64,000 bases of DNA from Chloroflexota bacterium (GTDB lineage: Bacteria; Chloroflexota; Anaerolineae; Promineifilales; Promineifilaceae), in the NCBI GenBank assembly GCA_014584575.1, contig JACTMP010000063.1:126001-190000 (forward strand), written 5' to 3'. Position 1 is the stretch's first letter. The number at the start of each line of letters is the position of its first letter. This document shows positions 39,665 through 49,695 of the stretch, piece after piece. Made by a program: the position numbers and the translations under genes. Below the pieces are notes generated by a model. The model saw only the letters and a list, made by a program, of their open reading frames with translations. It searched no databases and was not told where the DNA came from.

Positions 39665-42600
39665 TTACATAAGAGCCAGATTTAAGGGGTCGGCCAGGGC
39701 TTTGGCTCGTTTTTGCAGTCGCTCGCCCAGTTCTGGCTGGCCGTTGGCTGATTCAAACAAGGCCCATTGCCAGAGCGTCAGCGCCTGATCGCGGTGGGAG
39801 GCCACGCCGCCGCCGTTCAGGGCTTCAAAGACACGCAGGCTTTGGGCAAAACAAGCGGCAGAATCGAAACGGCCGTCCCCCACCTGCACCCATTGTTGAT
39901 TCAGCGGCAGCGCCGTCAGCACCCGGCCCAACGTGCGCCAGGTCAGCCCAATGATTTCGGCGTCACCCAGGCGCAGTGCCAGGTCATGCGCCTGGCGCGC
40001 CATCTGTACTGCCTGGTCGTTTTCCTTTTTGCCCAGGTGCATGAGAGCCAGAAAAGCATAAAGTTCGGGCAACCGCCGCCAGCCAGCCATTAACCCTTCG
40101 TTTTCCGCAATCTGGCGCACATCCTGTAATATCTCTTCGGCGAGATCATAGTTACCCAGATTGACCAGTACCCGCCCCATACCGGCGTCGGCTTCCAAAC
40201 GGCCGTAACGGAAGCCAATGCCGTTCGCCACTGACAAAGCCTGGCGGTAGAACGGGACCGCTGCATGGAAATTACCTCGCTGCCGTGCCGTCTCACCCAA
40301 CTGGTAGAGTACCCAACCGGTTTCGATTTGAATGTCCAGGTTACGGAACAGTTTCAGCGCCGCCAAGAGGCTGGCAGTGGCGGCGTCAGACTGGCCCAAC
40401 TGGTTTTGCAATTTACCCAGCGCATAATGGGTGGCGGCGGCGGCGTGCAGTTCATCCAGCGTGAGCAGCAAAGAAAGTTGTTGTTGTAACTGATAAATAC
40501 CACGCTGCGCATCCTCATAACGGCCGTGACGAACACAAGTCAGGCACAACAAATACAGGCTTTGCGTCCGGGCCACAATCTCCTCTTGCCGGTCACTCAG
40601 GTGCAGCGCCCGCTCGATCACCGCCATGGCCTGGGGCAGGTCGCCCAGATAGAGGTACGCTTCCCCTTGCCGCAACAGGGCGCGAATTAGTTCCATCTCG
40701 GCGCCAATGAGCCAGGAAACCTGTTCTGCCTGTAGGGCGCTTTCCAGCATGGCCCGGAACTTGCCCTGATCATATTGGATGCCAGCCAGCCCGTTCCAGG
40801 CGCGCGCCTGAGCGCCCAGGTCGCCATCTTCCTCGGCGGTGAAACGCATGGTCATAAAGACCTGGGCCGCTTCCACCAACCGCGCCCGCATTTGCAGCAA
40901 TTTGCCCAACTCTTCTTGTAGACGGAGCAGCCATTCGGCATAGTGCGACTGGTCGGCCAACAACGACAATGCTTTGCGGTAATAGTCAATCGCCAGTTCC
41001 GGGTCATAGGCGTGGTGGGCGCGTTGGGCGGCCATTTCATACAGTTCGGCGGCGGCTGTGCGCTCCCCGGCCATTTCATAATGCTCGGCAATTAGACCGG
41101 CATTTTCGGCAACGCGGTCGCCGCTTTGTTCGGCTAGCCAATCACCCGCCTGTTTGTGGTAGCCGGGGCGAAAGCGCAGCAGCACACTTTCATAGGCTAC
41201 CTGATGCAAAATGGCATGTTTGAAAACATACGCCTGGGAACCGGCAAAACCGGAAACTTGCCGTTTGAAAATCATTTCCCGCTTTTCCAGCGCCTGTAGG
41301 GCGGCGTGGGTTTCTGATGGCATGGTGGAGGGCACGGCCGTTTCGTTCATGTGAATGACAGCGCTGTCCCAGAACAGGCGTCCCACCACGGCGGCGCGCT
41401 GCAAGGTGGCCCGTTCCAACTCTGACAGCCGGTCGAGCCGCGCCTGCAATACACCATTGATGTGTGGGGGTACACGCGCGGATGGAATCTGATTGCGGCG
41501 TACCTGCCACTCATCTTGCCCGGCAATGATTACCCCGTCTTCGATCAAAATTTTGATCATCTCTTCCACATACAGCGGATTGCCCTCGGCGCGGGAGACG
41601 ATCAGGTCAGACAGGTCGGCCGGAATTTCCGGGACTTTGCGCAAAATCTCCAGAACCAGTTCCCGGCTCTGGCTTTCGTTCAGCGATTGCAAGTGGATGG
41701 CCTGGGTACCGCCTGGCTGCCCCATCAGTCTGGCGTGCCGCGCCAGCGGGTGGTCGCTGTCCAGCGAAATATCCACCGGGCGGGCGAGCATGATGAGCAG
41801 CAGCGGCATCTGGCGGCAGAGCGGCAGCAGGTACTCTAACAGTTCCAGCGAACCTTCATCAGCCCAGTGCAAATCTTCCAGAAAGAGAAGCGTGGCGGGG
41901 GCATTGGCTGTGATGCGCTGCAACAGGTCGCTGATATATTGGTAAGCCAGGTCGCGCAGTTGTGGTGTGGCGTCTTCATCGGTGTTGGCAGTGGCGGTTT
42001 CCGGCACGGCCGTTGGCCCCAAATCCAGCCCCAACAACTGGGCAATGGTGAAGGCGCGCTGGCGAGCGTCCTCCGTATCCCCTGGCTGGTGTTGCTCCAT
42101 ACCCTGAATCAGTTTTTGCCGCGCTACCGACGCCGGATCATTGTCCTGGATGCCAAAAAAGGTAGACAGCAAATTGCGGAACAAGGCATACGGTATCTGG
42201 CGCATGTGTTGGTAGGTGCGCCCTTTCAACTCCTGAACCGGTTCCGGCAAACTCTTGGCCCACAAGATAAACTCGTGCATCAGCCGTGATTTGCCCAACC
42301 CCGCCTCCCCGATAACGGTGATGGCTCGCCCGGTGCGGTTGCTAATCGCCAGTTGCAGCGTGGCTTTCAGCCCGGCAATTTCCGTATCGCGCCCGATCAT
42401 GCGCGTTTCCACCCCTTCGACGCCGCGCCCTACACCGTAAAAAATGCGCGGTTTCACGCCCAGGGTCAAATAAACCTGAATTGGTTCGGTGCGCCCTTTG
42501 ATCGGCACCGGCCCTAACGGTTCGACGTTGAACGTATCCCGTACCAGCAGGAAAGTGTCATGGGAGATGAGGATGCCACCCGGCGGGGCGGCGCGTTCCA

Positions 42601-43192
42601 GCCGGCTGGCAACATTGACGGTATCGCCGATGACGGTGTATTCGTCGCTGTCACCTACCCGGCCCAACATGGCCGGCCCGGTATTGATGCCCACCGAAAG
42701 GCGTAACGATTGCAGGTCTGGCAGTTGTGCCAGTATCTCCTCATCGAGGGAGCTTTTGAGTTCGGTGACAAAGTCGCTGAGGATGGCGCGCATTTGCAGT
42801 GCGGCCCGGACGGCCTGTTCGGGGTCATCTTCATGGGCGATGGGCACACCGAACAGCCCCATGATGGCGTCGCCGAGATGTTTGTCAATGACGCCGCCTT
42901 GTTGGGTAATGGCCCCATCCAGCCGCCGCCAGAGAGCGTTGATTAGATTGAGAACGGCCGTTTCCTGGGCGCCGCCGGTCACGCTGGTGAAGCCGGTCAC
43001 TTTGGCAAAAATGACAGTGATCTGTTTGCGTTGGGCGTCACGGGATGGCGCCACATCCGGCGTCCGGCTGGCGGGACGCTGCGCCAGTTCTTGCAGCGCC
43101 ACCAGGGTAGTATTGGTGACGCTGTCGCCTAAGATGGCCCGCCGGGATTCGATGGCGGCTATGGCTTTCTGGATTTGGGTACGGTCTGCCAT
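39665..43192 (-). CDS. Cyclase-homology domain - AAA ATPase - TPR protein (probably cyclase-defective)
   Basis: 1175 residues from ATG 43192. Residues 55-230 are a class III nucleotide cyclase domain: VIFAKVTGFTSV, then KHLGDAIMGLFGVPIAHED. The usual first metal Asp (FADxxGFT) is replaced by Lys (FAKVTGFT), while the second (GDA) is kept, so cyclase activity is doubtful. An AAA/STAND-type ATPase follows (Walker A GEAGLGKSRL, Walker B LLFLEDLHWADEG). From about 720 to the end are TPR helices (YLYLGDLPQAMAVIERAL and similar). Such proteins are read as signalling switches in Chloroflexi and Actinobacteria. It lies 45 bases after a paralogue of the same layout, both on the minus strand. Six ACGGCCGT copies. 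Confidence 0.85.
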   Translation of the reverse strand: MADRTQIQKAIAAIESRRAILGDSVTNTTLVALQELAQRPASRTPDVAPSRDAQRKQITVIFAKVTGFTSVTGGAQETAVLNLINALWRRLDGAITQQGGVIDKHLGDAIMGLFGVPIAHEDDPEQAVRAALQMRAILSDFVTELKSSLDEEILAQLPDLQSLRLSVGINTGPAMLGRVGDSDEYTVIGDTVNVASRLERAAPPGGILISHDTFLLVRDTFNVEPLGPVPIKGRTEPIQVYLTLGVKPRIFYGVGRGVEGVETRMIGRDTEIAGLKATLQLAISNRTGRAITVIGEAGLGKSRLMHEFILWAKSLPEPVQELKGRTYQHMRQIPYALFRNLLSTFFGIQDNDPASVARQKLIQGMEQHQPGDTEDARQRAFTIAQLLGLDLGPTAVPETATANTDEDATPQLRDLAYQYISDLLQRITANAPATLLFLEDLHWADEGSLELLEYLLPLCRQMPLLLIMLARPVDISLDSDHPLARHARLMGQPGGTQAIHLQSLNESQSRELVLEILRKVPEIPADLSDLIVSRAEGNPLYVEEMIKILIEDGVIIAGQDEWQVRRNQIPSARVPPHINGVLQARLDRLSELERATLQRAAVVGRLFWDSAVIHMNETAVPSTMPSETHAALQALEKREMIFKRQVSGFAGSQAYVFKHAILHQVAYESVLLRFRPGYHKQAGDWLAEQSGDRVAENAGLIAEHYEMAGERTAAAELYEMAAQRAHHAYDPELAIDYYRKALSLLADQSHYAEWLLRLQEELGKLLQMRARLVEAAQVFMTMRFTAEEDGDLGAQARAWNGLAGIQYDQGKFRAMLESALQAEQVSWLIGAEMELIRALLRQGEAYLYLGDLPQAMAVIERALHLSDRQEEIVARTQSLYLLCLTCVRHGRYEDAQRGIYQLQQQLSLLLTLDELHAAAATHYALGKLQNQLGQSDAATASLLAALKLFRNLDIQIETGWVLYQLGETARQRGNFHAAVPFYRQALSVANGIGFRYGRLEADAGMGRVLVNLGNYDLAEEILQDVRQIAENEGLMAGWRRLPELYAFLALMHLGKKENDQAVQMARQAHDLALRLGDAEIIGLTWRTLGRVLTALPLNQQWVQVGDGRFDSAACFAQSLRVFEALNGGGVASHRDQALTLWQWALFESANGQPELGERLQKRAKALADPLNLALM

Positions 43193-43237
43193 GTAAGAGT
43201 AAATGTAATAATCGGTCCCGGTCAATTCAGTTCTGAA

Positions 43238-46200
43238 TCAACTCCTGGTCATCAATTCCTGTATGTGATCGGCTTCTAACTGCCGGCCTAACTTCACCAA
43301 CAAAACACGGGCTGCCTGGGCCAGCGGCGTGGCCTCGGCCACGTGGTCGCGGCGCATTTCCAACATGGCCCAGGCGCGTAGGGTATGGGCTTTTTCCAGA
43401 TCACCAGCTACGCCCACTTCATTCAAAAGCTGGCGGCTGCGACTGTAACAAGCCACGGCGTCTACCGGCTTGTTGGCAATGATAGCCTCTTGATTCTTTT
43501 GTGGCACTTTTGCCAGGACGTTGCCCAAGACGCGCCAGGCTACGGCCGTTTCCAATTTTACTCGTTTGATGGGGCGCTGCTGCAAAGTCCGTTCGGCCAC
43601 CAGCACCGCCTCACGCGCTTTTTTCTGGGCTTCGGCCAGGGCATGGTCTTCCAGGTCTATCTGGGCCAGACCGGCCAGAGATGTTACCCGGATGAGTGGT
43701 TTGTCTGTTTTGCGGGCCAGGCGGCGGGCGCGTTCAAACCAACGGCTGGCCTGGTTAATGTGTTCTTCTTGTTGGGCAATATCCTGTGCCGATTGGGGGG
43801 CATGGAGCGCCTGCGCCAGATGTAGCTGGCCCAGTTCGTTAGCCAGGTAGGCCAGATAAATCTGGTTTTGGCTGCGCTCTGCCAGCGATAATGCCCGGTG
43901 GTAGACCATTTCGGCGCGCTGGTAAGCTCCCTGTAAAAATAAGAGGTGGCCCAGGTTATAAAGGGAGAGGATGCCAGCAAACCGGTCGCCGGCGTTGCGG
44001 GCTGTTTCCAGGGCTTGTTGGTAATGGTTGACGGCCGTTGGCAAATCCCATTGTTCGCGGGCAATATGCCCCAACTGAATCTGCATGAGCGTCTGCCACA
44101 TCGTTTCGCCAAAGGAAGCAAACATATCGCGGGCCAGCGCCGACATTTCGGTAGCCTGATCATAGCGACCCATTTCGCGCGCCAGATCACCAACAAAGGC
44201 GCGGCTAAAAGCGCGCCCTGGTGATGGCTCCAGGCTGCGACTTTGGGTATATACCTCGCGGGCCATGTCGGCGGCAACTTTGGTCTGCCCGGCAGCCAGG
44301 GCAATCCAGCCGCGGGCAGTTTGGGCAATGGTGGTAAAGGGCATATCGGGGTTGGTTTGGGCAATGGCTTCAATGGGGCGAACGCTTTCCAGGGCGTAAC
44401 GCAGTTCGTCGGTGAGGAAGTGGCACAGGAATTCACCGCTGTAGGCGCGGGCAATTGCCATTTGCTCCAACCCGTCATTCTGGGCGGCAATCTGCTGCAT
44501 TGCCTGGTAGGCGGCGATGGCTTCATCGAAGCGGGCCTGTTTGCGCAGGACGATGGCTTCTCCTTCCAGCAGTTTGAGGCGTGTCGTCTGGTGGGGGGCG
44601 GTTTCGGGCAGGAGTTCCAGCGCGCGGCGGTAGTAGTAGGTGGCAGTTTCCAGGGCCAGGTCAAGGCGGGCCTGGTTGGCGGCACGGCCGTACCAGTCGG
44701 CGGCGCGGTTGGTGTCTCCAGCCTGGTGCAGATGGTAGGCAATCAGGCGCAGCAGCCGGGTGGTTGTGGGCAGCGATTGGCTGGCCATCCAGTCAGCCGC
44801 CAGGGCATGGTAGGCGGCGGCCGTTTGTGGAGCAATAGCGGCATAAATGGCCTGGGAGATACGGTCGTGGCGAAAATGGTATTGATGGGTGTTGGGCACG
44901 GCCGTGCCTAACGCCCGGCTGATCCATTCTTGTTCGACAAGTGCCTGCAACTCTTTCTCCAGGTTAACCGCACCAATTGACAGGTCATCTGCTCCCACTG
45001 CCAACAAGCCGGCGTCCCAAAAAGTGGCGCCAAAAACAGCCGCTAACTGCAAAATCTGGCGCTGCGTGGCCGGTAGTTTGTCTAGTTGCCCGCGCCACAA
45101 ATTGGGCACGGTGGGAGGAGACGGCAGTTCTAGCAGCCGCCCCATGTTGGCCTGCCAGCGCATCTCGTTTTCTTCCAGGACGCCTTCGGCCAGGAGGAGA
45201 TTGACCATCTCGACCAGGTCGAAGGGGCTGCCGGCGGCGGCGCTGCCAATCACGTCCATGAGGCGCATCGGCATGGCATCTAGCTTTTGCAGCAGGTCTG
45301 TCAGCAGGTGGCGCGTATCAATAAGGGACAGGGGTGGTAGTTGAATTTCATGCCGTTCGGTTGTTTCCACCATTCGCCAGGACGGCCGTTTGTCGAAAAG
45401 GGAGGGGCGGGTCAGGCAGATGATGAGCAGAGGCAAATCACGCCCCATTTGCATCAGGTAATCCAGAAAGTCATAGGAGCCTTCGTCGGCAGCATGGAAA
45501 TTTTCCAGGAAGACGACGGTAGCGGCATGATGTTGGGCGACGGCCGTGAACCAATAAACCAGGTCTTCAAATCCGGCGCCGCGAATGTCGTGCTGCCCGC
45601 CACGAGGATCAAGCGACGCTTCCCAATACAGCGTCAGCGGTTTGGTAATGGCTTTTTGCGGCGTTGTTTCTTCACTCTCAAAGCCTAATAGCTGGATGAT
45701 GCGTTCAACGGCCACTTTCGCCCGGTCGAGGTCATAATCCATCTCCCGCAACAGGTTGCGCGCCAATTTTTCTCTGGCAACAGCCGGGCTGTGTTGTGGG
45801 TGAATATCATACTTGTGGCCCAGCAAGGAATGGAGTAGACCGTAGGGTTTTTTGTTAATCTCCGTGCTGCCCTCCCCCTTCATCACACAGACGGATTCTG
45901 GCAACAGGCTGATGAGGCGTTCAAATTCGTAAGCCAGCCGCGACTTGCCTGCGCCGGCTTCGCCGACGATGGTAATGATTTGCGCCAGGTTGTTATCAAT
46001 TGCCATTTGTAATGCTTGTTGCAGGACGCTTAGTTCATCTCCACGCCCCACAAAGCGGGTGCTGCTGGCATAGCCCCGGCCAGACATGACAAAGGCTGGT
46101 TGGGGAATTTCGCGCCGCACCGTAAAAACGGGGTAGGAGGGGTGATTCTGACTCAGATGCAGGGGTGGTTGTTCATCTGCTTCAAAGAGTGTATGAACGC

Positions 46201-46822
46201 ACTCATATAGTTCGCCCGAAATCAAGACGCCGCCGACGGGCGCGGCCTGTTCCAGTTTGCTGGCAATGGCAACGGTATCCCCGACGGCCGTGATCTCATC
46301 GGCGCTGCCTACCTGTCCAAAATAAACGGGGCCAATATGCACCCCTACCCGCATCTGAATTCGGCGGTCGGTGCGGAACGGCCCGGTGGGTCCGGCCTGC
46401 CGTTCATTAAACATGGATAGTTCCCACTGCATGTCCAGCGCGGCCAAAATAGCGTGCCGGGCGTCCCCTTCTTCGGCCTGGGGCAGCCCAAACAAGGCAA
46501 TCACACCATCCCCCAGGTGTTTGTCTATGACCCCACCCCAATTCACAATGACCCGGTCGAGTTTTCGCCAGACAGCATTGATGGCGTCACGTACTTCCTC
46601 CGCGTCTAAAAATTCAGACATGGAAGTAAAGCCGGACATATCGGCCACCAACACGCAGATATTCTCATGCTGTTGCATGGTAGGGGGGGCTTGCACAGCG
46701 GCTAACTTCTCTTGCAAGGCCAGTAAAGCAATATCTACGATTTCGTTCTCGAATAAAACCCCGCGCTGGGACTCAAGGGCGACGATGGCTTCTTCAAGTT
46801 CAGTTTGAGTAGACACAATCAA
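43238..46822 (-). CDS. Nucleotide cyclase domain - AAA ATPase - TPR protein
   Basis: About 1194 residues; start is TTG 46822 or GTG 46816 (STQTELEEAIVALESQ). The cyclase domain keeps both metal Asp residues (LVADMSGFTSM and KHLGDGVIALFGLPQAEEG), so it may make cAMP or cGMP. The ATPase has Walker A GEAGAGKSRLAYEF and a weak Walker B (FLENFHAADEG, Asn for Asp). The C-terminal half is TPR-like (MVYHRALSLAERSQNQIYLA). Same domain order as the downstream protein, about 1.2 kb per module, so the pair arose by duplication. Possibly both are made from one message. Confidence 0.85.
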   Translation of the reverse strand: MIVSTQTELEEAIVALESQRGVLFENEIVDIALLALQEKLAAVQAPPTMQQHENICVLVADMSGFTSMSEFLDAEEVRDAINAVWRKLDRVIVNWGGVIDKHLGDGVIALFGLPQAEEGDARHAILAALDMQWELSMFNERQAGPTGPFRTDRRIQMRVGVHIGPVYFGQVGSADEITAVGDTVAIASKLEQAAPVGGVLISGELYECVHTLFEADEQPPLHLSQNHPSYPVFTVRREIPQPAFVMSGRGYASSTRFVGRGDELSVLQQALQMAIDNNLAQIITIVGEAGAGKSRLAYEFERLISLLPESVCVMKGEGSTEINKKPYGLLHSLLGHKYDIHPQHSPAVAREKLARNLLREMDYDLDRAKVAVERIIQLLGFESEETTPQKAITKPLTLYWEASLDPRGGQHDIRGAGFEDLVYWFTAVAQHHAATVVFLENFHAADEGSYDFLDYLMQMGRDLPLLIICLTRPSLFDKRPSWRMVETTERHEIQLPPLSLIDTRHLLTDLLQKLDAMPMRLMDVIGSAAAGSPFDLVEMVNLLLAEGVLEENEMRWQANMGRLLELPSPPTVPNLWRGQLDKLPATQRQILQLAAVFGATFWDAGLLAVGADDLSIGAVNLEKELQALVEQEWISRALGTAVPNTHQYHFRHDRISQAIYAAIAPQTAAAYHALAADWMASQSLPTTTRLLRLIAYHLHQAGDTNRAADWYGRAANQARLDLALETATYYYRRALELLPETAPHQTTRLKLLEGEAIVLRKQARFDEAIAAYQAMQQIAAQNDGLEQMAIARAYSGEFLCHFLTDELRYALESVRPIEAIAQTNPDMPFTTIAQTARGWIALAAGQTKVAADMAREVYTQSRSLEPSPGRAFSRAFVGDLAREMGRYDQATEMSALARDMFASFGETMWQTLMQIQLGHIAREQWDLPTAVNHYQQALETARNAGDRFAGILSLYNLGHLLFLQGAYQRAEMVYHRALSLAERSQNQIYLAYLANELGQLHLAQALHAPQSAQDIAQQEEHINQASRWFERARRLARKTDKPLIRVTSLAGLAQIDLEDHALAEAQKKAREAVLVAERTLQQRPIKRVKLETAVAWRVLGNVLAKVPQKNQEAIIANKPVDAVACYSRSRQLLNEVGVAGDLEKAHTLRAWAMLEMRRDHVAEATPLAQAARVLLVKLGRQLEADHIQELMTRS

Positions 46823-46950
46823 TTCAACTTTGGGTGAGAAGATTAACTTCGCCCATTATATGACGTAAAAGCTAATCCGGCGATGTGACATAAGGTGGAT
46901 ATAGGGAACTATATTGACAAAGGTCACAAACTGACAATTTGCCCTTTGGT

Positions 46951-47016
46951 TGCAAGTGGCAAGTTGCATGTCGCAGGTCTATGTTGCCAGAGCGACTTGC
47001 CACATGCAACCTGCTA
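46951..47016. repeat. Imperfect inverted repeat (GGCAAGTTGCATGT)
   Basis: AAGTGGCAAGTTGCATGT on the left and ACTTGCCACATGCAAC on the right form an imperfect hairpin in the 234-base gap between the cyclase gene and the recombinase. Nothing else is seen in this gap. Confidence 0.4.
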
Positions 47017-47056
47017 CCGTATGAAGTACAGGTTTCTGTCCCTTGGTGGATATACA

Positions 47057-48139
47057 TCATCTGGTGTCATTGGCCTCCTGGTGGCTTGTGATCGTTATGG
47101 CTGCATCACGCGGTGGTTTGTCTACCTGATCTAACCATTCACTGACAATGTGTACCCCCAGAACGGGCGCATAGATGTTGCGAGTGGTGGCGATGTCGGC
47201 GTGCCCCAGGTATTCCTGCACGACCTCCAGAGGCATCCCTTCGCGCAGGAGTTGGGTGGCGCGAAAGTGGCGGAAGTCATGCGCAGAGAGGCTGGCTTCC
47301 AGCCCCAGAGCGATCACGGCTTTCTTGACGATGTTATGGGCGGCGGTGATGGAGAGACGGGCGCTTTGGGCGTTGCGGCTGTGGGCCACAAATAGTGCCG
47401 GATTGTTATCGGTGCGCTCGTTCAAGTAGACCTGCAAGGCGTGTTGGGCATACGGCCGTATGTGAATGGTGCGCGGTTTGTTTCCTTTGCCGGTGACGGT
47501 GGCATGGCTGGCACGGCCGTGCCCCACATGGGCGCGATTCAAGCGTACCACTTCCGAAATGCGGGCGGCGGTGGCATATAGTGTATGCACCAGGGCGCGG
47601 TCGCGCAGCAAGGAAAGGCGGCGATTATACCGGTCGTTTTCCGGGGGCAGTGGTAGATTGTCGTAATACAGAATGATTTGGGGAATCTCTTGCCGGGCCT
47701 GATCCTGGTCAATGACCGCCTCCGCCGGGTTGCGCTCCACCTGCCGCCGCGCCATTTGTTGTTGGAGCTTGCCCAACTGCACGCCGGTGGGGAGGTGGTC
47801 TTGCCCGTCCAGATAGAGCAGATAACCCATGACGGCCGAGGTGTAGGTGGTGGCGGTGGCGCGGGCGCGGTGCGCCAGCAGCCAGTTGCGAAAGTTGAGC
47901 ACTTCAGCCGTCGTCAGCGCAGCCGGCGAAAGGGGCCAGGGGTCGCTAAGTGTATATCCGGCACGGCCGTGATGCTGTAACCAGTCGGCAAAAAGGCGCA
48001 GCCCACTGCGGTAGGTGCTTTCGGTTTTGGCGCTTCTGACGCCTGCTTCAAATAAGAAGCCTCGTTCCTCTTGCCATGCCATTTCGTCTGGCAAGGGGCG
48101 ACCGGAGATGGGCAATGTTGTGGCTTTCCCGCTCAACAT
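47057..48139 (-). CDS. Tyrosine recombinase/integrase (XerC/D-like)
   Basis: 360 residues. An N-terminal core-binding region (SAM-like, about 30-125) is followed by the catalytic domain. The first Arg lies in LYATAARISEVVRL (about 190), the HxxR box in SAHDFRHFRATQLLREG, the second His in YLGHADIATTRNIYAP, and the nucleophile Tyr is about 323. All five key residues are present. No excisionase or phage genes, and no attachment-site repeats are visible nearby, so it could be a cellular recombinase or a lone mobile-element integrase. Four ACGGCCGT copies in or at its edge suggest it has been in this genome for long. Confidence 0.88.
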   Translation of the reverse strand: MLSGKATTLPISGRPLPDEMAWQEERGFLFEAGVRSAKTESTYRSGLRLFADWLQHHGRAGYTLSDPWPLSPAALTTAEVLNFRNWLLAHRARATATTYTSAVMGYLLYLDGQDHLPTGVQLGKLQQQMARRQVERNPAEAVIDQDQARQEIPQIILYYDNLPLPPENDRYNRRLSLLRDRALVHTLYATAARISEVVRLNRAHVGHGRASHATVTGKGNKPRTIHIRPYAQHALQVYLNERTDNNPALFVAHSRNAQSARLSITAAHNIVKKAVIALGLEASLSAHDFRHFRATQLLREGMPLEVVQEYLGHADIATTRNIYAPVLGVHIVSEWLDQVDKPPRDAAITITSHQEANDTR

Positions 48140-48224
48140 GGCGGTAATAGTAACACACGGCCGTCAGCCTTTCTATAGCGATCCTGGAAATAGCGGTTTT
48201 ATCAGTTATTAAATTGCTGCTACT

Positions 48225-48245
48225 TTGTACGCGATCTATACAAAA
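48225..48245. promoter_or_regulatory. Candidate MerR/CarH operator TTTGTA-N9-TACAAA
   Basis: A perfect 6-base dyad in the AT-rich gap upstream of the CarH-like gene, 100 bases before its ATG. TTTGTA/TACAAA words are of the kind used by MerR-type light regulators. The gap is shared with the recombinase promoter. Binding is not shown. Confidence 0.45.
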
Positions 48246-48344
48246 TAGTGACAAAACAGATGGGCTGTGCTATCTTATGTCATATCATGTCTTTTTTACA
48301 ATACGCAATCATGTGTTGCCTTTTCCATTTATTGAGGTTTACGA

Positions 48345-49691
48345 ATGGATGATCAAATAAACAGCTATAACTTAAAAGCCGTTGTGATGGAAACCGGTCT
48401 GAAGCCGGTAACGCTGCGCGCCTGGGAACGGCGGTATGGACTGCCAGAGCCAAAACGCACCGCCGGCAAACACCGGCTCTACTCGCAGCGCGATATTGAT
48501 ATGCTCAAGTGGCTGCTGGCGCGCCAGAGGGAGGGAATTTCCATCAGTCAGGCTGTCACCATCTGGCGCAATATGGAGGCGGATGGTCAAGACCCCCTCG
48601 TGGCGGCCTCTCCGGTTTCTGGTTTTGCGGCCACAGCCACATTGCCGGAAGCCATTGGCGAGCAACTGGCAGAGCTACGCCAGGCCTGGGTAGATGCCTG
48701 TCGTGCGTTTGACGAGGGACGTATTGACCAGATAATGACCCAGGCATTTTCCCGTTTCCCAACAGAGGTTGTCTGTCTGGAGATACTGCAAAAGGGGTTG
48801 GCGACGATTGGCCTTGGGTGGTATGAAGGGAATGTCACCGTGCAGCAGGAGCATTTTGCGTCTGCTCAGGCGCTGCGCCGGTTAGAGATGCTGGTGGCGG
48901 CGCAGCCACCAGCCACCCGCTCAGAGCGCATTTTGGTGGGTTGTGCGCCAAAAGATACCCATACTTTTAGTTCACTAATGTTAACTTTTCTGCTGCGGCG
49001 TTTTGGCTGGGATGTGATTTATCTGGGCGCTGATGTGCCCACGGAGCAATTGGCGGAGACGATACAGGTGACGGAACCGGACCTGGTTATTTTTACGGCG
49101 CAACAGTTGTTTACGGCCGTGTCCCTTCTTAACATCTCCCACATTCTGCAAGAACACGGTATAACCTTTGCCTTTGGCGGCCTGGTTTTTGTCAATATGC
49201 CCACGCTGGTAGACCATATTCCCGGCTACTTCCTGGGGGCCACATTGGTGGATGCTCCCCGGCAGGTGCAGCGTATATTTGCCCAAGATTTGCAGCCTAT
49301 TGAACCTTTACCCTTACCCCAGGCGTATCAGATGGGCGCGGTAGAGTTTGATCAGCGCCGGGCACGTATTGAGGCGGCCGTTTGGAGTGAACTGGAAGCC
49401 AGCGGTTTGCCCACCTATTTCTTGTCCGAAATTAACAACTATTTTGGCCGGGATATTAGCGCCGCCCTGAAACTGGGTGATATTGAACTATTGAACAGCA
49501 ATCTTGATTGGTTGCTGGCTTTGTTAGCCAATCATGGTTGGCCGCAACAGTGGCTTACCATATATTTACAGGCGTATGATAAAGCAGCAGCCGCTCATTT
49601 GCCTACAGCGGAGCATCCGCTGCGGCAATGGTTACGCCACATGAGCACCATCGAAGATAACATGGATGACGCCATATACGAAGGGAGGTAA
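48345..49691 (+). CDS. MerR-type transcription factor with B12-binding domain (CarH-like photoreceptor)
   Basis: 448 residues. The MerR DNA-binding domain is 8-75 (LKAVVMETGLKPVTLRAWER, RYGLPEP, HRLYSQRDIDML). A helical bundle (about 110-195) contains W159-x9-E169-H170, the Wx9EH motif of CarH that shields adenosylcobalamin. The B12-binding domain (about 195-330) has His206 in KDTHTFSSLML at the place of CarH's cobalt-ligand His (ExHxxG in the canonical motif, here partly altered), then FLLRRFGWDVIYLGADVP. The spacing between H170 and H206 is as in CarH. A C-terminal extension (330-448) is unknown. Such proteins repress in the dark and release DNA in light; the target here is not known. mscL starts four bases after its stop. 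Confidence 0.85.
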   Translation: MDDQINSYNLKAVVMETGLKPVTLRAWERRYGLPEPKRTAGKHRLYSQRDIDMLKWLLARQREGISISQAVTIWRNMEADGQDPLVAASPVSGFAATATLPEAIGEQLAELRQAWVDACRAFDEGRIDQIMTQAFSRFPTEVVCLEILQKGLATIGLGWYEGNVTVQQEHFASAQALRRLEMLVAAQPPATRSERILVGCAPKDTHTFSSLMLTFLLRRFGWDVIYLGADVPTEQLAETIQVTEPDLVIFTAQQLFTAVSLLNISHILQEHGITFAFGGLVFVNMPTLVDHIPGYFLGATLVDAPRQVQRIFAQDLQPIEPLPLPQAYQMGAVEFDQRRARIEAAVWSELEASGLPTYFLSEINNYFGRDISAALKLGDIELLNSNLDWLLALLANHGWPQQWLTIYLQAYDKAAAAHLPTAEHPLRQWLRHMSTIEDNMDDAIYEGR

Positions 49692-49695
49692 TCAA

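Noticed and set aside
47057..48139. A prophage or integrative element around the tyrosine recombinase
   Set aside because: No phage, conjugation or excision genes and no flanking direct repeats; octamer copies suggest long residence.
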